Assembly: GCA_025504975.1 (NCBI GenBank) | Contig: JANUWI010000016.1 | Coordinates: 992,001 to 1,056,000, forward strand | Origin: Plenodomus lindquistii | Taxonomy: Eukaryota > Ascomycota > Dothideomycetes > Pleosporales > Leptosphaeriaceae | DNA length: 64,000 bases | Direction: 5' to 3' | Shown: positions 1 to 9,925 of the stretch, in pieces | How positions within the stretch are numbered: position 1 is the first letter of the stretch | Layout of the letters: every line of letters begins with the position of its first letter | Made by a program: the position numbers and the translations under genes | Notes under the pieces: model-generated | Told to the model about the DNA's origin: nothing | Database searches by the model: none | The model's input: the letters and a program-made list of their open reading frames with translations, nothing else

Positions 1-327
1 CATCAATAGATGCATCCGCGAAACCACTGTGCTCAGCGACCCTGGCTGCTTTGTTTTTCATTAACATTGCTTTTAGTTCGCGGTACTTGCAGCAACGAGC
101 TAGCTTGAGCTGCTTGATCAACCTGACAAAATCAGGGTCCATAGGATCATGACGCCATGCCCGAATCTGGGGGTTAGTCTTGATACTAAAGTCGTAAGGG
201 ACAGTGCCATCTTCTGTAAGGTGCTGTAAAAGCGGCGCGATGTTTAAAGCCGCGCGTGCCGTGTGATAGCCGGTAGCTGATGTGATCTTCTTTTGGCCAT
301 GTGCCAGGAATAGGACCGGCAAAGACA
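1..327 (-). CDS. Partial hypothetical protein, cut by left window edge
   Basis: An ATG at 327-325 opens a minus-strand frame with no stop for 109 codons up to the window edge. It begins MSLPVLFLAHGQKK and is rich in Lys and Arg further on (for example RLIKQLKLARCCKYRELK). I do not recognise a family. An in-frame stop lies just upstream at 346-348, so the ATG is either the true start or the frame is an internal exon. The fragment lies directly downstream, in the transcriptional sense, of another minus-strand frame ending at 390. The two could be exons of one gene or parts of one decayed gene. Only the open frame is seen; the gene status is inferred. Confidence 0.35.
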
Positions 328-389
328 TCGCTACAGGTATAGCATGATCAGTACGAGCTGAATATTATCAGAGGGTGGGTGGCATCAAC

Positions 390-1052
390 CTACAGCAAAA
401 CTTCGCGGATCTTGCCCCCGTGGAGCACGCGAGTTGCTGAGAATTTGCTGGGCGTGTTGGGTACGCGGTAGTCGTTGATGTAGCCCTTTAGCCCCTTGGT
501 CATCCAATAATGGCAGTCGAAAAACTCACCCCATCGACAGATCGGAACGTTCTCAACGTCCTTAGAAGAGAGGATTGTAAGACCCACCTCGCGGGGCAAG
601 GACCCAGGGCCCCCTTCGAAGTCTATACTTACCAGGCGCCATGGCTGGGGGAAGACCCTTGGTGCAGGCTCGCTGGTGTCGAGCTCGTCGTCGTCATCGT
701 CGTCGTCATTGTCGTTGAAGGGCCATAACTCGACGCCATTGAGGAGGGCCCTGACCGTCCAAAAGGCATCATGGACGGATGTGTGCGCGCCGACGAAAAT
801 TCCTTGTTTGAATCTGCCGACACTGGTGTTCTTGCTTATGACAACTCCTCACTCCACTGCTCGCTGTAGCGGGGGGACCTTCGGGTCGGTCGAGCTTGTG
901 CCAAGTACTGCCACTCGTCGTCGCCTATCGTCACACACTTGTATACAAGCAGGCAGATCTTCTGGAGCGTTCTGGCTGGTGTCGGTGGAGCCAAAGAGAC
1001 ATGCCAGTACTGAGTAGTCGGTCTCGACGTCCAGGACGTAGTTGAATGGATT
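390..1052 (-). pseudogene. Decayed gene, possible Gfd2/YDR514C-like DEDDh exonuclease domain
   Basis: One minus-strand frame reads from about 1052 to 390 and is interrupted by a TGA at 849-851 after the residues LQRAVE. It resumes in the same frame with VVISKNTSVGRF and ends in IREVLL at a TAG. The segment VSIDFEGGPG followed by REVGLTILSS and then HYWMTKGLKGYINDYRVP resembles the D-x-E strand and following region of the fungal Gfd2/YDR514C-like C-terminal domain, an RNase-H-fold family. That assignment is from memory and weak. A run of Asp codons at 687-713 makes an acidic stretch. The TGA could come from a C-to-T change in an Arg codon. Alternatively the stop marks an unrecognised intron or the 5' end of a short real exon, with residue V or G near 846 as the first coded position. 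No intact full-length frame is visible. Confidence 0.35.
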
Positions 1053-1616
1053 TTATATGCAGTACAAGTAGCTATAGGGTTGCATTTTGTATATACCCCA
1101 GGTGAGATGGAAGATAGATTCCATGTACGAGAGGAATGTGCAGCTTCTAGTAGGCAGGGTGTTTGCTATATACGAAGGAGTGTGCACTGTGATTGCAGCA
1201 AGCAAGCACTCATGTGGTTTGTTTGTGAGATGGAAGCTGCTAGATACTAACATCTTAAGGAGATTGTCGGCTATATCTGTAATGGACTCAGCGGGATATG
1301 TCATGTCCAAGTCCATGCATTTCAAACGTTCCGTGTCTTTAGTTGAAGTTCTATGCACAAGTATAACAGGGACGAGGGCGGCATGTCGAATACAAGCGGG
1401 GAGATGACTTTGCTGTTCTGAGCTGGTAGCATGCTATCTTGATGGTGCGTGAAGTATACAAAGACAATTCCAGGGCTTTGCGCAGAGCTCTTGATGAGAT
1501 GTGTTGCTGAACCTACTGTGAATCTGTCTACAGTGCGTATCGACACAGCCCTCTAACGAGCTCAAGTTTTCCACCGCCCAAACATAACCCGTTCCTTGTC
1601 TAACCCAGTCCACCGT
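1053..1616. other. Gene-free stretch
   Basis: Only short overlapping frames occur on both strands, none with splice-linked continuation or a recognisable domain. I see nothing I can name here. Confidence 0.5.
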
Positions 1617-2874
1617 TCAAAGGCCGAGATCTTCAGCACTGAATAGCAGTGCTGCAGTCGTGCAACCCTCTACAATGACGTCTCCTTGCCTGCGCTTCCT
1701 CCCTGACGTCTGCAAGTGTGTGCGGATGATGGGTACATCATGCCATGTGCCCCACTGCTCAGCATTGTCAAAGCCCAGCGCCATGTGCAGACTACGAATC
1801 CCGGTATAGGCATCCTTCTGGTGTGTCGGCAACTTCTTACACGACTGACGAATGCTCAGTTCGCTCGTGTAAACTGCTTGCGCAGCGTTCAGTGACTTGA
1901 CAGAGATGACGTGCTCGCAGAGGATATGACAGACCCATGCCAGGTAGTTCCGGACCTTGTTTGGGTAACGGGACGTAGTGCCGGCAGCCTTGTCAGCATC
2001 ATCGTTTACAATCATTCTCCTACGTTTGATGTTAGTGTGGTCGCTCACAGCATGGGTAGAGGGATGATAATACCTGACGTCTACAGCTTCCACGGAACGC
2101 TCAAAGAACGACGCAATAGCGTCATTGTTGAGTTTTGATAGCCAAAACTGCAGGCGAGATGCGAGGGGGCGGAACGAGAATGGAACGATCTTGAATGATG
2201 TTAGTTATAGCTGTTATGCACAGTGTGCTTGAGGGATGATGTTACCATAGCGCCAAGGTCCTCCTCGAGCGACTTGCCGGAGCACCTGTCTCAAGCCTCA
2301 TAGGGTCTACAAGCTCTTGCGCCGCTCTGCCGTAGGCTCCGGTCCACATGATGGCCATGTCATTAGCAGCTTGCTGGTGGAGAACACGCATGGGTTCATT
2401 CGCGGGTGCGAGCTCGTGGTACTTTGCAAGCAGTTGGTGTTTGATGCGGAGTGCCTATACTACCCGAGTCAGTGTGAGTTGAAGAATGTCATGTGTTTGT
2501 GTACTTACGCGGAAGTTCTCAGTATAAGCACAGCTGTCGATGGATTTCCGAAGGAAGCTCGACGGGCCGTACTTTTCATTCCAGGTGTCTGCCGTGATAT
2601 TGCTCCAATGCTTCGAAATGAACTATTTGGCTTCTGGTGACTCTGGTGCTCCACTGAGCAATGTCTTGAAACCTTCCGGGACATAGCCGTAGTGAGCGGC
2701 GACAACCCGCTCTACTTCTTTCGCAGCCGCCACGGTGCTGATCGTTTCCTCTGGCGCGGTGCGCATTCGGCTGTTTGGCGTGATCGGCGTGACCTTTATC
2801 GGCTGCAAAGCCAGGCTGTCGAACGTGATGTTTGGGGCTTCTCGCTGGACAGTCGTCGGAACCCGAGGATTCAT
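1617..2874 (-). pseudogene. Hypothetical gene with an in-frame stop and an apparent frameshift
   Basis: The minus-strand reading starts at ATG 2874-2872 (MNPRVPTTVQ). It runs to a TAG at 2625-2623 after PESPEAK, then continues in the same frame with FISKHWSNITADTW to a good donor (GTAAGT, 2508-2503). After a 54-nt intron it resumes at 2454 with ALRIKHQLLAKYHEL. A second intron fits GTAACA at 2245 with a CAAG acceptor near 2188. The frame that joins it properly (SLEEDLGAM) is not the frame of the preceding exon, so one base appears lost near 2290. The last exon (KLNNDAIASFFERSVEAV and onward) runs to 1617. I do not recognise the family. Coding-like composition with two lesions argues for a recently decayed gene. 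A sequencing error is the alternative. Confidence 0.5.
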
Positions 2875-4528
2875 GACGAATGCTATACGCAAAGAGGATG
2901 CTGAAGATAGTAGGTGTAGTAGATAAGAGGAGGTTTAGGATAGGACAGAGGGTAGCTTGAATTTATACAGAGGGGCGGCAGATCTGCGAACTGTTTTACC
3001 GGCGGCAAAACTAATCTCACAAGTCAAGGTGAATAAGACAAGCCCGGGTGGAGTAACGCGGTGAATGTGAAATTAGGACAAAAACGTACTAGCGCTAGAG
3101 ACAACTCCTAACGCAGACATTAACGATCTTGAAATTACATTACTGGATGATAGCAAGGCAGTGCACTGAAAGAAGCCTGGCAGTGTTGGTATTTTCCAAA
3201 TTAACAAAATGAAGCTTAAAGTGCTTCCCACCAAAAGCAGGACACGCATGCTCCCCAAAGACAAAATCTATATATTACCACTATGGTTTAAGACCGCAGT
3301 CTTCTTACGAGCACTAAATTCGCACCAAGCATGCTACCTTACCGTAAAATCTTGACCAAGCCCATCTTTTACACCCAGCCATATCCCTACCTATTCACCT
3401 CTCTACCCGCACCGCGCTAACCGATCTCAAGCCCTTCCACTGCCCTCAAAACCACAAACTTATTCACAGACCCACCCACCAAGAATGTCGCCATCCCTAA
3501 CACAAGCATCTCTTGAAAGATCCCCAACATACAGCTCTAAACTACCTAGTTACTAAAACTACAATATTCACGCCTCACGCTCCACCGCAAGCGCAACCTC
3601 GCTATCAGCTTCACATGCCCTAAGATCCTATTGCGTATATCCACACTCCCCTCCAATCAATCTCGCTCACCCCCAGTATTCTCATAACTCCCCTCACTCT
3701 CACTTATATTCCTCTCCCCATTTATGATCTCAACTCATGCGCGAACTAAAACTAATACAATAGCCAGCATGTCACCCAGCGCAACGCGTTGACAAGTGCA
3801 GAATCAATGAAAAAAAATTGACTTAATTCCATCTCATGCCCTGAGAACCCTACTCCACTTTCCCTTCAGCTTTGTGTGTATGTTCTAGTACAGGGAGAGA
3901 TACTTGTAAAACCGACATATCGACACATCACCCTAAATAACCCTACCCACCACCCACTCACTCACTTCTTCACTTCTTCACTCACTCACTCACCCTCACA
4001 ACACACCAATAGCCAAGATTCACAAACAAACAACGTTTCTTCCGCAAAAGGCGCGTACCTAAGCTGAGCTAAGCCTAACCCAAACCCTGGGATGAAAAAA
4101 AGAGGAGCTTTGATTTGGAATCCGAGTGAAGAATGAGGAAGAAGAAAGAAAGGAAGAAAAGTGTCCAAATCCCAGCACCAGCTGAACTGAACTGAACTAC
4201 ACACAAGTCAGGCAAAGCCAAGACTAGATAATCCACCCGACGGGGTGATCGAAATAAGGGAGATGGAGGTGTCGATGGAATAAGATAGAAGGTGTGAAGA
4301 AGAAGGATGGAAAACCAAGGTGAGAACTCCATCTGCAAAAAGACAGACACACGTCATACCCACCCGATCCGATCCGATGCCACATGTATCCCATGAAAAG
4401 TCCCTCCTAACGCCGTAATAAAGAACAAGAAAAAAAGCCCTAGGGTATACTAAAAAACCGCTCATCATCCATCCCTCCCCGCCCCTATTACCCACTCACC
4501 TTCCCTTCCATCCCCCAGACCCCCGCAA
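2875..4528. other. Gene-free stretch with strong strand asymmetry
   Basis: No credible gene. From about 3340 to 4070 the plus strand is very poor in G and rich in A and C, with CACT-type short repeats at 3950-4000. From about 4085 to 4500 purine runs and pyrimidine runs alternate. The part next to 4529 is probably 3' flank and UTR of the minus-strand SH3 gene. A few CCCTAA-like words occur, but no array. Confidence 0.5.
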
Positions 4529-7500
4529 CTACCGCACAATCCTCAAACTCCCGCTCGCACTACGACTCCTCGTTCCCTCCCTACTACTCGCAATACTCTT
4601 CCCACTCCCCACACGCTTCATCCGCTTCTCCATCAATCCCCTTAATAACCCATCCAACTCATTGCTCAGTCCCTTGACGCTCTGCTCTTCTTTTACGAAA
4701 AGTTCTTTCATAAAGGGGTGTTCACGACCCACGGGCACAACGCCAGTGGTGTCATTGACGACGAGCAGCATGTCGCGGATATCGCTTCCGTCTTCGAGGT
4801 ATGCGCGGAGACAGGCGTCGGACCAGGCTGGCATGATGGACGATGAGGAGGAGACGGGCGGTGAGGGTTCGCGCTCGCGGGGTTGGTCTGTGTCGAGGCT
4901 TGGTGCTGGCGCGGGGCGCGACGGTGGTGGGTGAGGGTTGGAGTGTGGTGTTTGTGTTGAGAGGGCGGGTTCGTTGTGTGGCTGGAAGGTGGATAGCGTG
5001 CCATTCTCGGGTATCGTTTTCATTGGACTGTCGTTGTCGGGGGTGGAGACGGGGGAGCTGGTATCTTGACTGCTGGAGTCGGTCGTCAGGGCGGGGAGTT
5101 GGCGGGGATCGGTTTCGCGGGTGGTTTGGGTTGGAGGCTGGGCGTCTGCTGCTGAGATCTGGACGGGGGATTCAGAGAGGCGGTCTGTGGTTTCAGTTGC
5201 TTGCGGCTGTGTGGACCGCGATTGTGCTTCTGGGTCGGCGAAGGGGTCGCTGTCTTCGTCGGATGAGGAGTCAAAATCATCGAGTTGCATGCGCTGCTTG
5301 GATTGCTTGACCTTTTCGGGTTTAAGGTCGCCATTGAGATGTGTCCTTGGGGCGTGGCTGAACGGGTTCAAAGAGTTCACTACAGTCATGGCTGTTCGTC
5401 CTTCTGATGAGTGTGATTGCTCACTCATTGTTGGTCGACCTTCGTCCTCTTGTTCTGACGGAACGACACGCATTGTCGGCGCAGTCTGTGGCCCGGCAGA
5501 TTTGCTGTCGAATTCCTCTTGTTGCCCTTCTGCATCCATTGAGCTGTCGATCGAGCTTTCGGTCTTTAAGATGCCCTTGGTTTTTTGCGGCGAATCATCA
5601 CGGCTGCGCTGGCTCTTCTGGAGCTTGCCCTTGCTCGTTTGTCGAAGCGGTGCCGGTGCCGGTGCCGATTCTGCCGGTGCCGCAGCTGCTGCATCCGCAG
5701 TCGATGGTCGTTCTGGCGAGTCCTCCTGTGGTTTTGACTGTGCCAAGTTCCGGTCTGGCTCCTCTGGCTTCTCCATGTCGCCATCGACGGAGTCAAGCGA
5801 GCCTTTCGACTTCTTGTCTTTCCGCTTGAAAAGTCCACTCAACATGCCCGACTTCTTCTCCTTTTTCTTGTCATCTTTCTTGACCTTGTCGGCGAAGCCA
5901 TTCTTTTCCAGACTTTCAAGGCTCGGCCCTCGTTCCTTGGACCCTGTTGTTGAAGTGCTTGAATCGTCACGGAGGAGGTTGGGCGTAAGTGTGATTTTCC
6001 TCGTCTCGGTATTCTCGTCTTTAAAGAAAGAGTCGGTGTTGCGTAGGGTACCATTCCTTGTCACCTTGGGGTCCAGAGGACGATCAACGTCATCTTCGCT
6101 AGTTTTCGGTTTGCCGTCTTCCTGCTTTGCAGAGTCACTCGAGCCTCGCCCCTCGTTGTCGGATGCATCGCCATCTCTTCTTCCGCCGTTAAAGTTGAGA
6201 GGTTGCACCTGCATGCCGTCCTCGGTCTCGGTATCAGGTTTTTGTGCGGCTTCTTGCTGCTGCTGTTGCTGCTGAACCTGCTTGGGTTCTGGACCACCAA
6301 ACAACTCGCCGTCGCCTTCATCCGAAGAGTAATCGTAGTCTGATGCCTCAACATAGGTGGGCGGTGCAAATTGTACATTCTTTGCATTTCTCCGTCGCAT
6401 GGCCTTCTTCAACGGGTTCTTCGACTTTTCAGCAGTATCGCCGAGCATGGTAGCGGACAAATCAATGTTCCTGTGCTTATTGAGACGTGCGAGTCGTTCT
6501 GTGGGGGTTTCGATGTGTTCTGCGGGTAAGTAGCCTAAAGTGACGATCAGTAAATGGCGACAGGACCGCAGGCTGACACGTACCGATACTGCTGTCCTTA
6601 ACAACCCGCACCAGCCACCAGTAGCTATTGCTGTCGTCTAGCAGCACCATTGTGTCGCCCTTTGTCGCATTTGCTTGACCTTCAACAGTCGCAACAAACG
6701 TGTGAAGTGCGTAAACGAATTCGAAGTCAATTTCCTCTGTTTCTCGTAAGCATTCGCCTCCCCATCCTGAGTCGATAAATCGAGGATCATCAGAAAAGAA
6801 AACGTCTTTGGAAGCATCATCATCGCTATCGTCTGGATCCGCATCCCAGGAGTCGGCGTCACTGTCAGTAGTCCAGGAGTCCTCCTCATCCGCAGAATCG
6901 GCGCTTGTGGGTGGGGGAGTTCGGTTGGCCGTTCGGGGTGGGCTTCTAGTCGACGCCTTGAAGGGATCTCCATCTTCAATGCTGGCTGCTCTACGCATGG
7001 GTCTAAGCAGAACAGTGATTAGGTCTTCGTCAACACTCGAAGCGAGTGAGCCCATCGAGTCCTCCCGTGCCGACTGTAACTGGCGCTCGAAAGCGGTGAG
7101 ATGTTTCGATCTGGGGCTCATGGTGAGCTCGGTATCCAGGATTGCGAGGGCCTGCGGTCCCGTGGTGGTCCGTGTCCAGGGATACTCACCAGGATGATGC
7201 TCCATAGACTTGTCGTTTGTAGGGGAAAAAGATTGTTTTGAGAGAAAAGATTGATCGGCTGGAAAGTCCGATGTGAAATGTAGGTTGCGCGCTGGGACCC
7301 AAGCTGGTCTTCGAGCGTTGCTCACCATGATAGGAAAGTGAACAGGCGTGGTCGTAAAGGGAGAAGAAGAAGCGGCTGTTGACTGCATTGGCGAAGATTG
7401 CGGAGTCAAAGACTCGTGTCTTGCCGGCCACGTTGGGGGATAAGAAGGGAGAGAACACCCACCATCACTTATCGAGGGCGAGCTCGATATTTTGTCCATG

Positions 7501-7889
7501 TCGTCATCGTCCATGTCCTCCTCAACGTCGGCGTCGTGCATGTCTGCATCGTCGCCTTCGCCAGCACCATTGCTGTTGCCGCTGGCATTGGACTTGGTCG
7601 TGTGGTTGTCCTGCTGTGTGTTGTTCTTCTGGCCGGTGGGCTGGTTCACCAGCGTGCGTTCATCATCAGAGCCAGCGTCATCGTGTGTTTCCCCGCCCGC
7701 ATTGCTCCAGGCATTCTGCAGACGCGCCTCCTCTGACGAGCGCTCTTGTTCTACGTGTCGTATAGCAGCTTGCTGGTGAGGGGCGGCGGGGCCTATTCCC
7801 AGCGGGGCAGGGCGCTCTGGCTGCTGCGAGTGGTCTTGGGCGGTGGGCGATGTCTTGTTCTGCAAGTCGATTGTGTCTATGTGCCCCAG
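4529..7889 (-). CDS. SH3-domain cell-polarity protein, Tea4/Bud14 (TeaC) type
   Basis: Two long exons. The upstream one ends at 6584 and the downstream one runs 6534 to the stop at 4529. The join is supported by a GTACGT donor, a CTTTAG acceptor and continuity through the domain (SSIG then YLPAEHIE). An SH3 domain spans the junction (VYALHTFVATVEGQ, YWWLVRVVKD, YLPAEHIE). It is followed by RRNAKNVQFAPPTYVEASDY, where KNVQF fits an RVxF protein-phosphatase-1 docking motif, and then by an acidic stretch and a very long disordered tail with a poly-Gln run at about 6257-6275. This layout is that of Tea4/Bud14, which sits at hyphal tips, links microtubule-delivered markers to formin and recruits PP1. 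The N-terminal exon is acidic and Ser-rich. Its start is not resolved: the frame is open to 7889 without an early ATG, so a small spliced 5' exon is likely (an ATG exists at 7934 in another frame). Confidence 0.88.
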
Positions 7890-8034
7890 TCAGCCATCGC
7901 GATGCACGTGCTGCAGCAGTCGACTCCGCGCTCATACCGGCTCGGATAATGTGTGGGCGCGTCATGTTAGCTCATGTCCAGTCGTGCCTTCTGTGTTGGC
8001 GGCCAAGGAAGGAAGGTGCGATCAGCGAGGTGAG

Positions 8035-8070
<36 letters not shown>

Positions 8071-9925
8071 CGAGCGCAAATCAACGGGCGCAGGTAAACA
8101 ATGGCGTTATGAATTCGTGGGCACAGGAATGCGACAAGGAGCGTGAGTCGTCCAGCGAGGCAACAATTACAGGCGTCGCATGTGGTGTTTCTTGGTTTGT
8201 TCCAGGAGGTGCGGCTGGGGTACTGCCGGCGGCGCGGACGTCAGGCGCGGTCGTTTCAACCTCGATGGCAAGCACATGCACGTCACGAGTCCACTGCGGT
8301 GCTCCCGACAGCTTGCAATGCGGCGGCCGAGAGGATAGCAATGTGCGCGGGTGTGGGCGGGGTGTGCAGGTCGAGTCGGGCAGAGGCGCGGTGGTGCGAG
8401 TTGTCCTTGGGGGCTGATGCGGCCTGGAATTATTTTGGGGTGCCTTGGTCTTGGGCGCGCCTTCCGAATGGCATCCCTGTTGATTCTGAAACGCCTCACA
8501 AGACACACAACCCAAGACACGCTAGCCTGTTCCTGGCCACTTACAGCAATCATGCAAAAAAGGGGATACGCGGCTCGGCCCTTTTACCCCTCCGCTTTCC
8601 TCACTGTTTCGTACATGTATTCCAACACAGCATCAGACTGGGACAACCCAAACTATCATCACTCTAGCAGCGTCACAGAGCAAGAGAAAAGGCATCTGCC
8701 GGTGTTTTTGCACAAACCTGTCAATGTACAGATTGAGATGGTCTCACCTCGTGTGAGCAGTCACAGTGGTTATCAGAAGGCATGTCAGCGATTGGAATGA
8801 GCATCTGAGATACCGAGGCGACCTCCTGGCCCATGCCAAGAGATGGCCGTGGCCGCCACGTTGAATGTAAATCATGGATGAGCAAAATATTTCCTCGAAA
8901 CCTAAAGGCGTACTAAGCTACAAACTCCCATGTCTCACCATTCACGCCTGCTATCCTGATATCGGATTTGCACGCAAGACCGACTGCTGTAATCGAAAAT
9001 TGGCAAAGAAGAATTTCAATCCGGGGAACAAACATGTTTACCGGCTGCGTCACACCCATATGCTACAAGTCGTTGACAAATCACCATCTCAAAAAGGCTT
9101 TGCTTCTTTACCCTGTCCAAAATTTCCAAGGACTTCGAGGCATGCAAGGACGAACTGCTACATATCCAGCAAGAAGTTAGAGAATTTAACGGCGATGTTT
9201 TCTCTTTATTCGTGTGTACTTGGAGATGCTCGGAAGGCTTATCTCGAGATCTGGTCTTGATGAACGACGATTACTCGCTGATGTTCGTCAAGATTCCAAA
9301 GAAGACTCGTCTTTCCATGCGAATCTTGCTGCGGTGGAAAGAAACACTAAGAGAACCTTGTGAAAGATGCCAACGTGGGCAAGCATAGCGTGCTTGGGAT
9401 GGACAAGTGTCAGAACAATCGAAGCAAAATAGCAAACATTACTAATCTGAGAATAAGCTGGCCAATAAATCTAAAGACAAGTTACACGGCGTTGTGCTGA
9501 ACATTAAGCAGATAGTTTCTACCGAGAGGCCTTCTGCGTGTGCTTTTTCTGGACTGGCTTTGCTTGGTTCTGTCATAGTGATCCAGAGCCAGTTGAGGCA
9601 ACCGTAGCGATTTGGAGTCTGGACAAATGTTGGCGAACATGCGACCGACTCACAATTTACTATACATGAAATATGCCCAGTTTGATCTTTCCGCGTGAAG
9701 ACCTGTGTGACGTGGTCTTCTGCGGACCCAAATTTGAGGCTGACCCTGCAGCAGCAAATCGCAGACTGCCTGCCATGTTCTCGTTCGAATCGGCATTGTG
9801 ATTCGAGCCTGTGAGGCCGCACCCACCAATGCTGCACTTATCCTCTAGATAGATATCCCGTTTTCGGTGACCTTCTGTGCCATAGAGTCTGTTTGTACTT
9901 TACATTGCATACTCGTTCCAAGCAG
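7890..9925. other. Gene-free stretch upstream of the SH3 gene
   Basis: Contains the probable 5' leader and promoter of the SH3 gene, with an AGGC microsatellite at about 8032-8072. Several frames of 100-170 codons overlap each other on both strands from 8081 to 9260 and at 9442-9837. None shows a domain, a splice-linked partner or a convincing start, so I call none of them. Confidence 0.45.
8032..8072. repeat. (AGGC)n microsatellite
   Basis: About ten tandem copies of a GGCA/AGGC tetranucleotide, roughly 100-150 bp upstream of the open 5' end of the SH3-protein gene. Length polymorphism between strains would be expected for such a perfect tetranucleotide run. Confidence 0.9.

Noticed and set aside
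3925..4090. CCCTAA-like words suggesting a telomere relic
   Set aside because: Only isolated, degenerate copies in a C/A-rich block; no tandem array.
5121..6275. Long plus-strand open frame of 384 codons
   Set aside because: Lies opposite the SH3-protein gene; its Ser/Cys-rich text is the shadow of Glu, Ser and Lys codons on the coding strand.
7891..7934. Short 5' intron joining MSAESTAAA to the SH3 gene
   Set aside because: The only donor and acceptor in phase would leave a 31-nt intron, too short for this genome's pattern.
8081..9260. Several frames of 100-170 codons on both strands
   Set aside because: They overlap each other, lack domains, good starts and splice partners, and sit in a probable promoter region.
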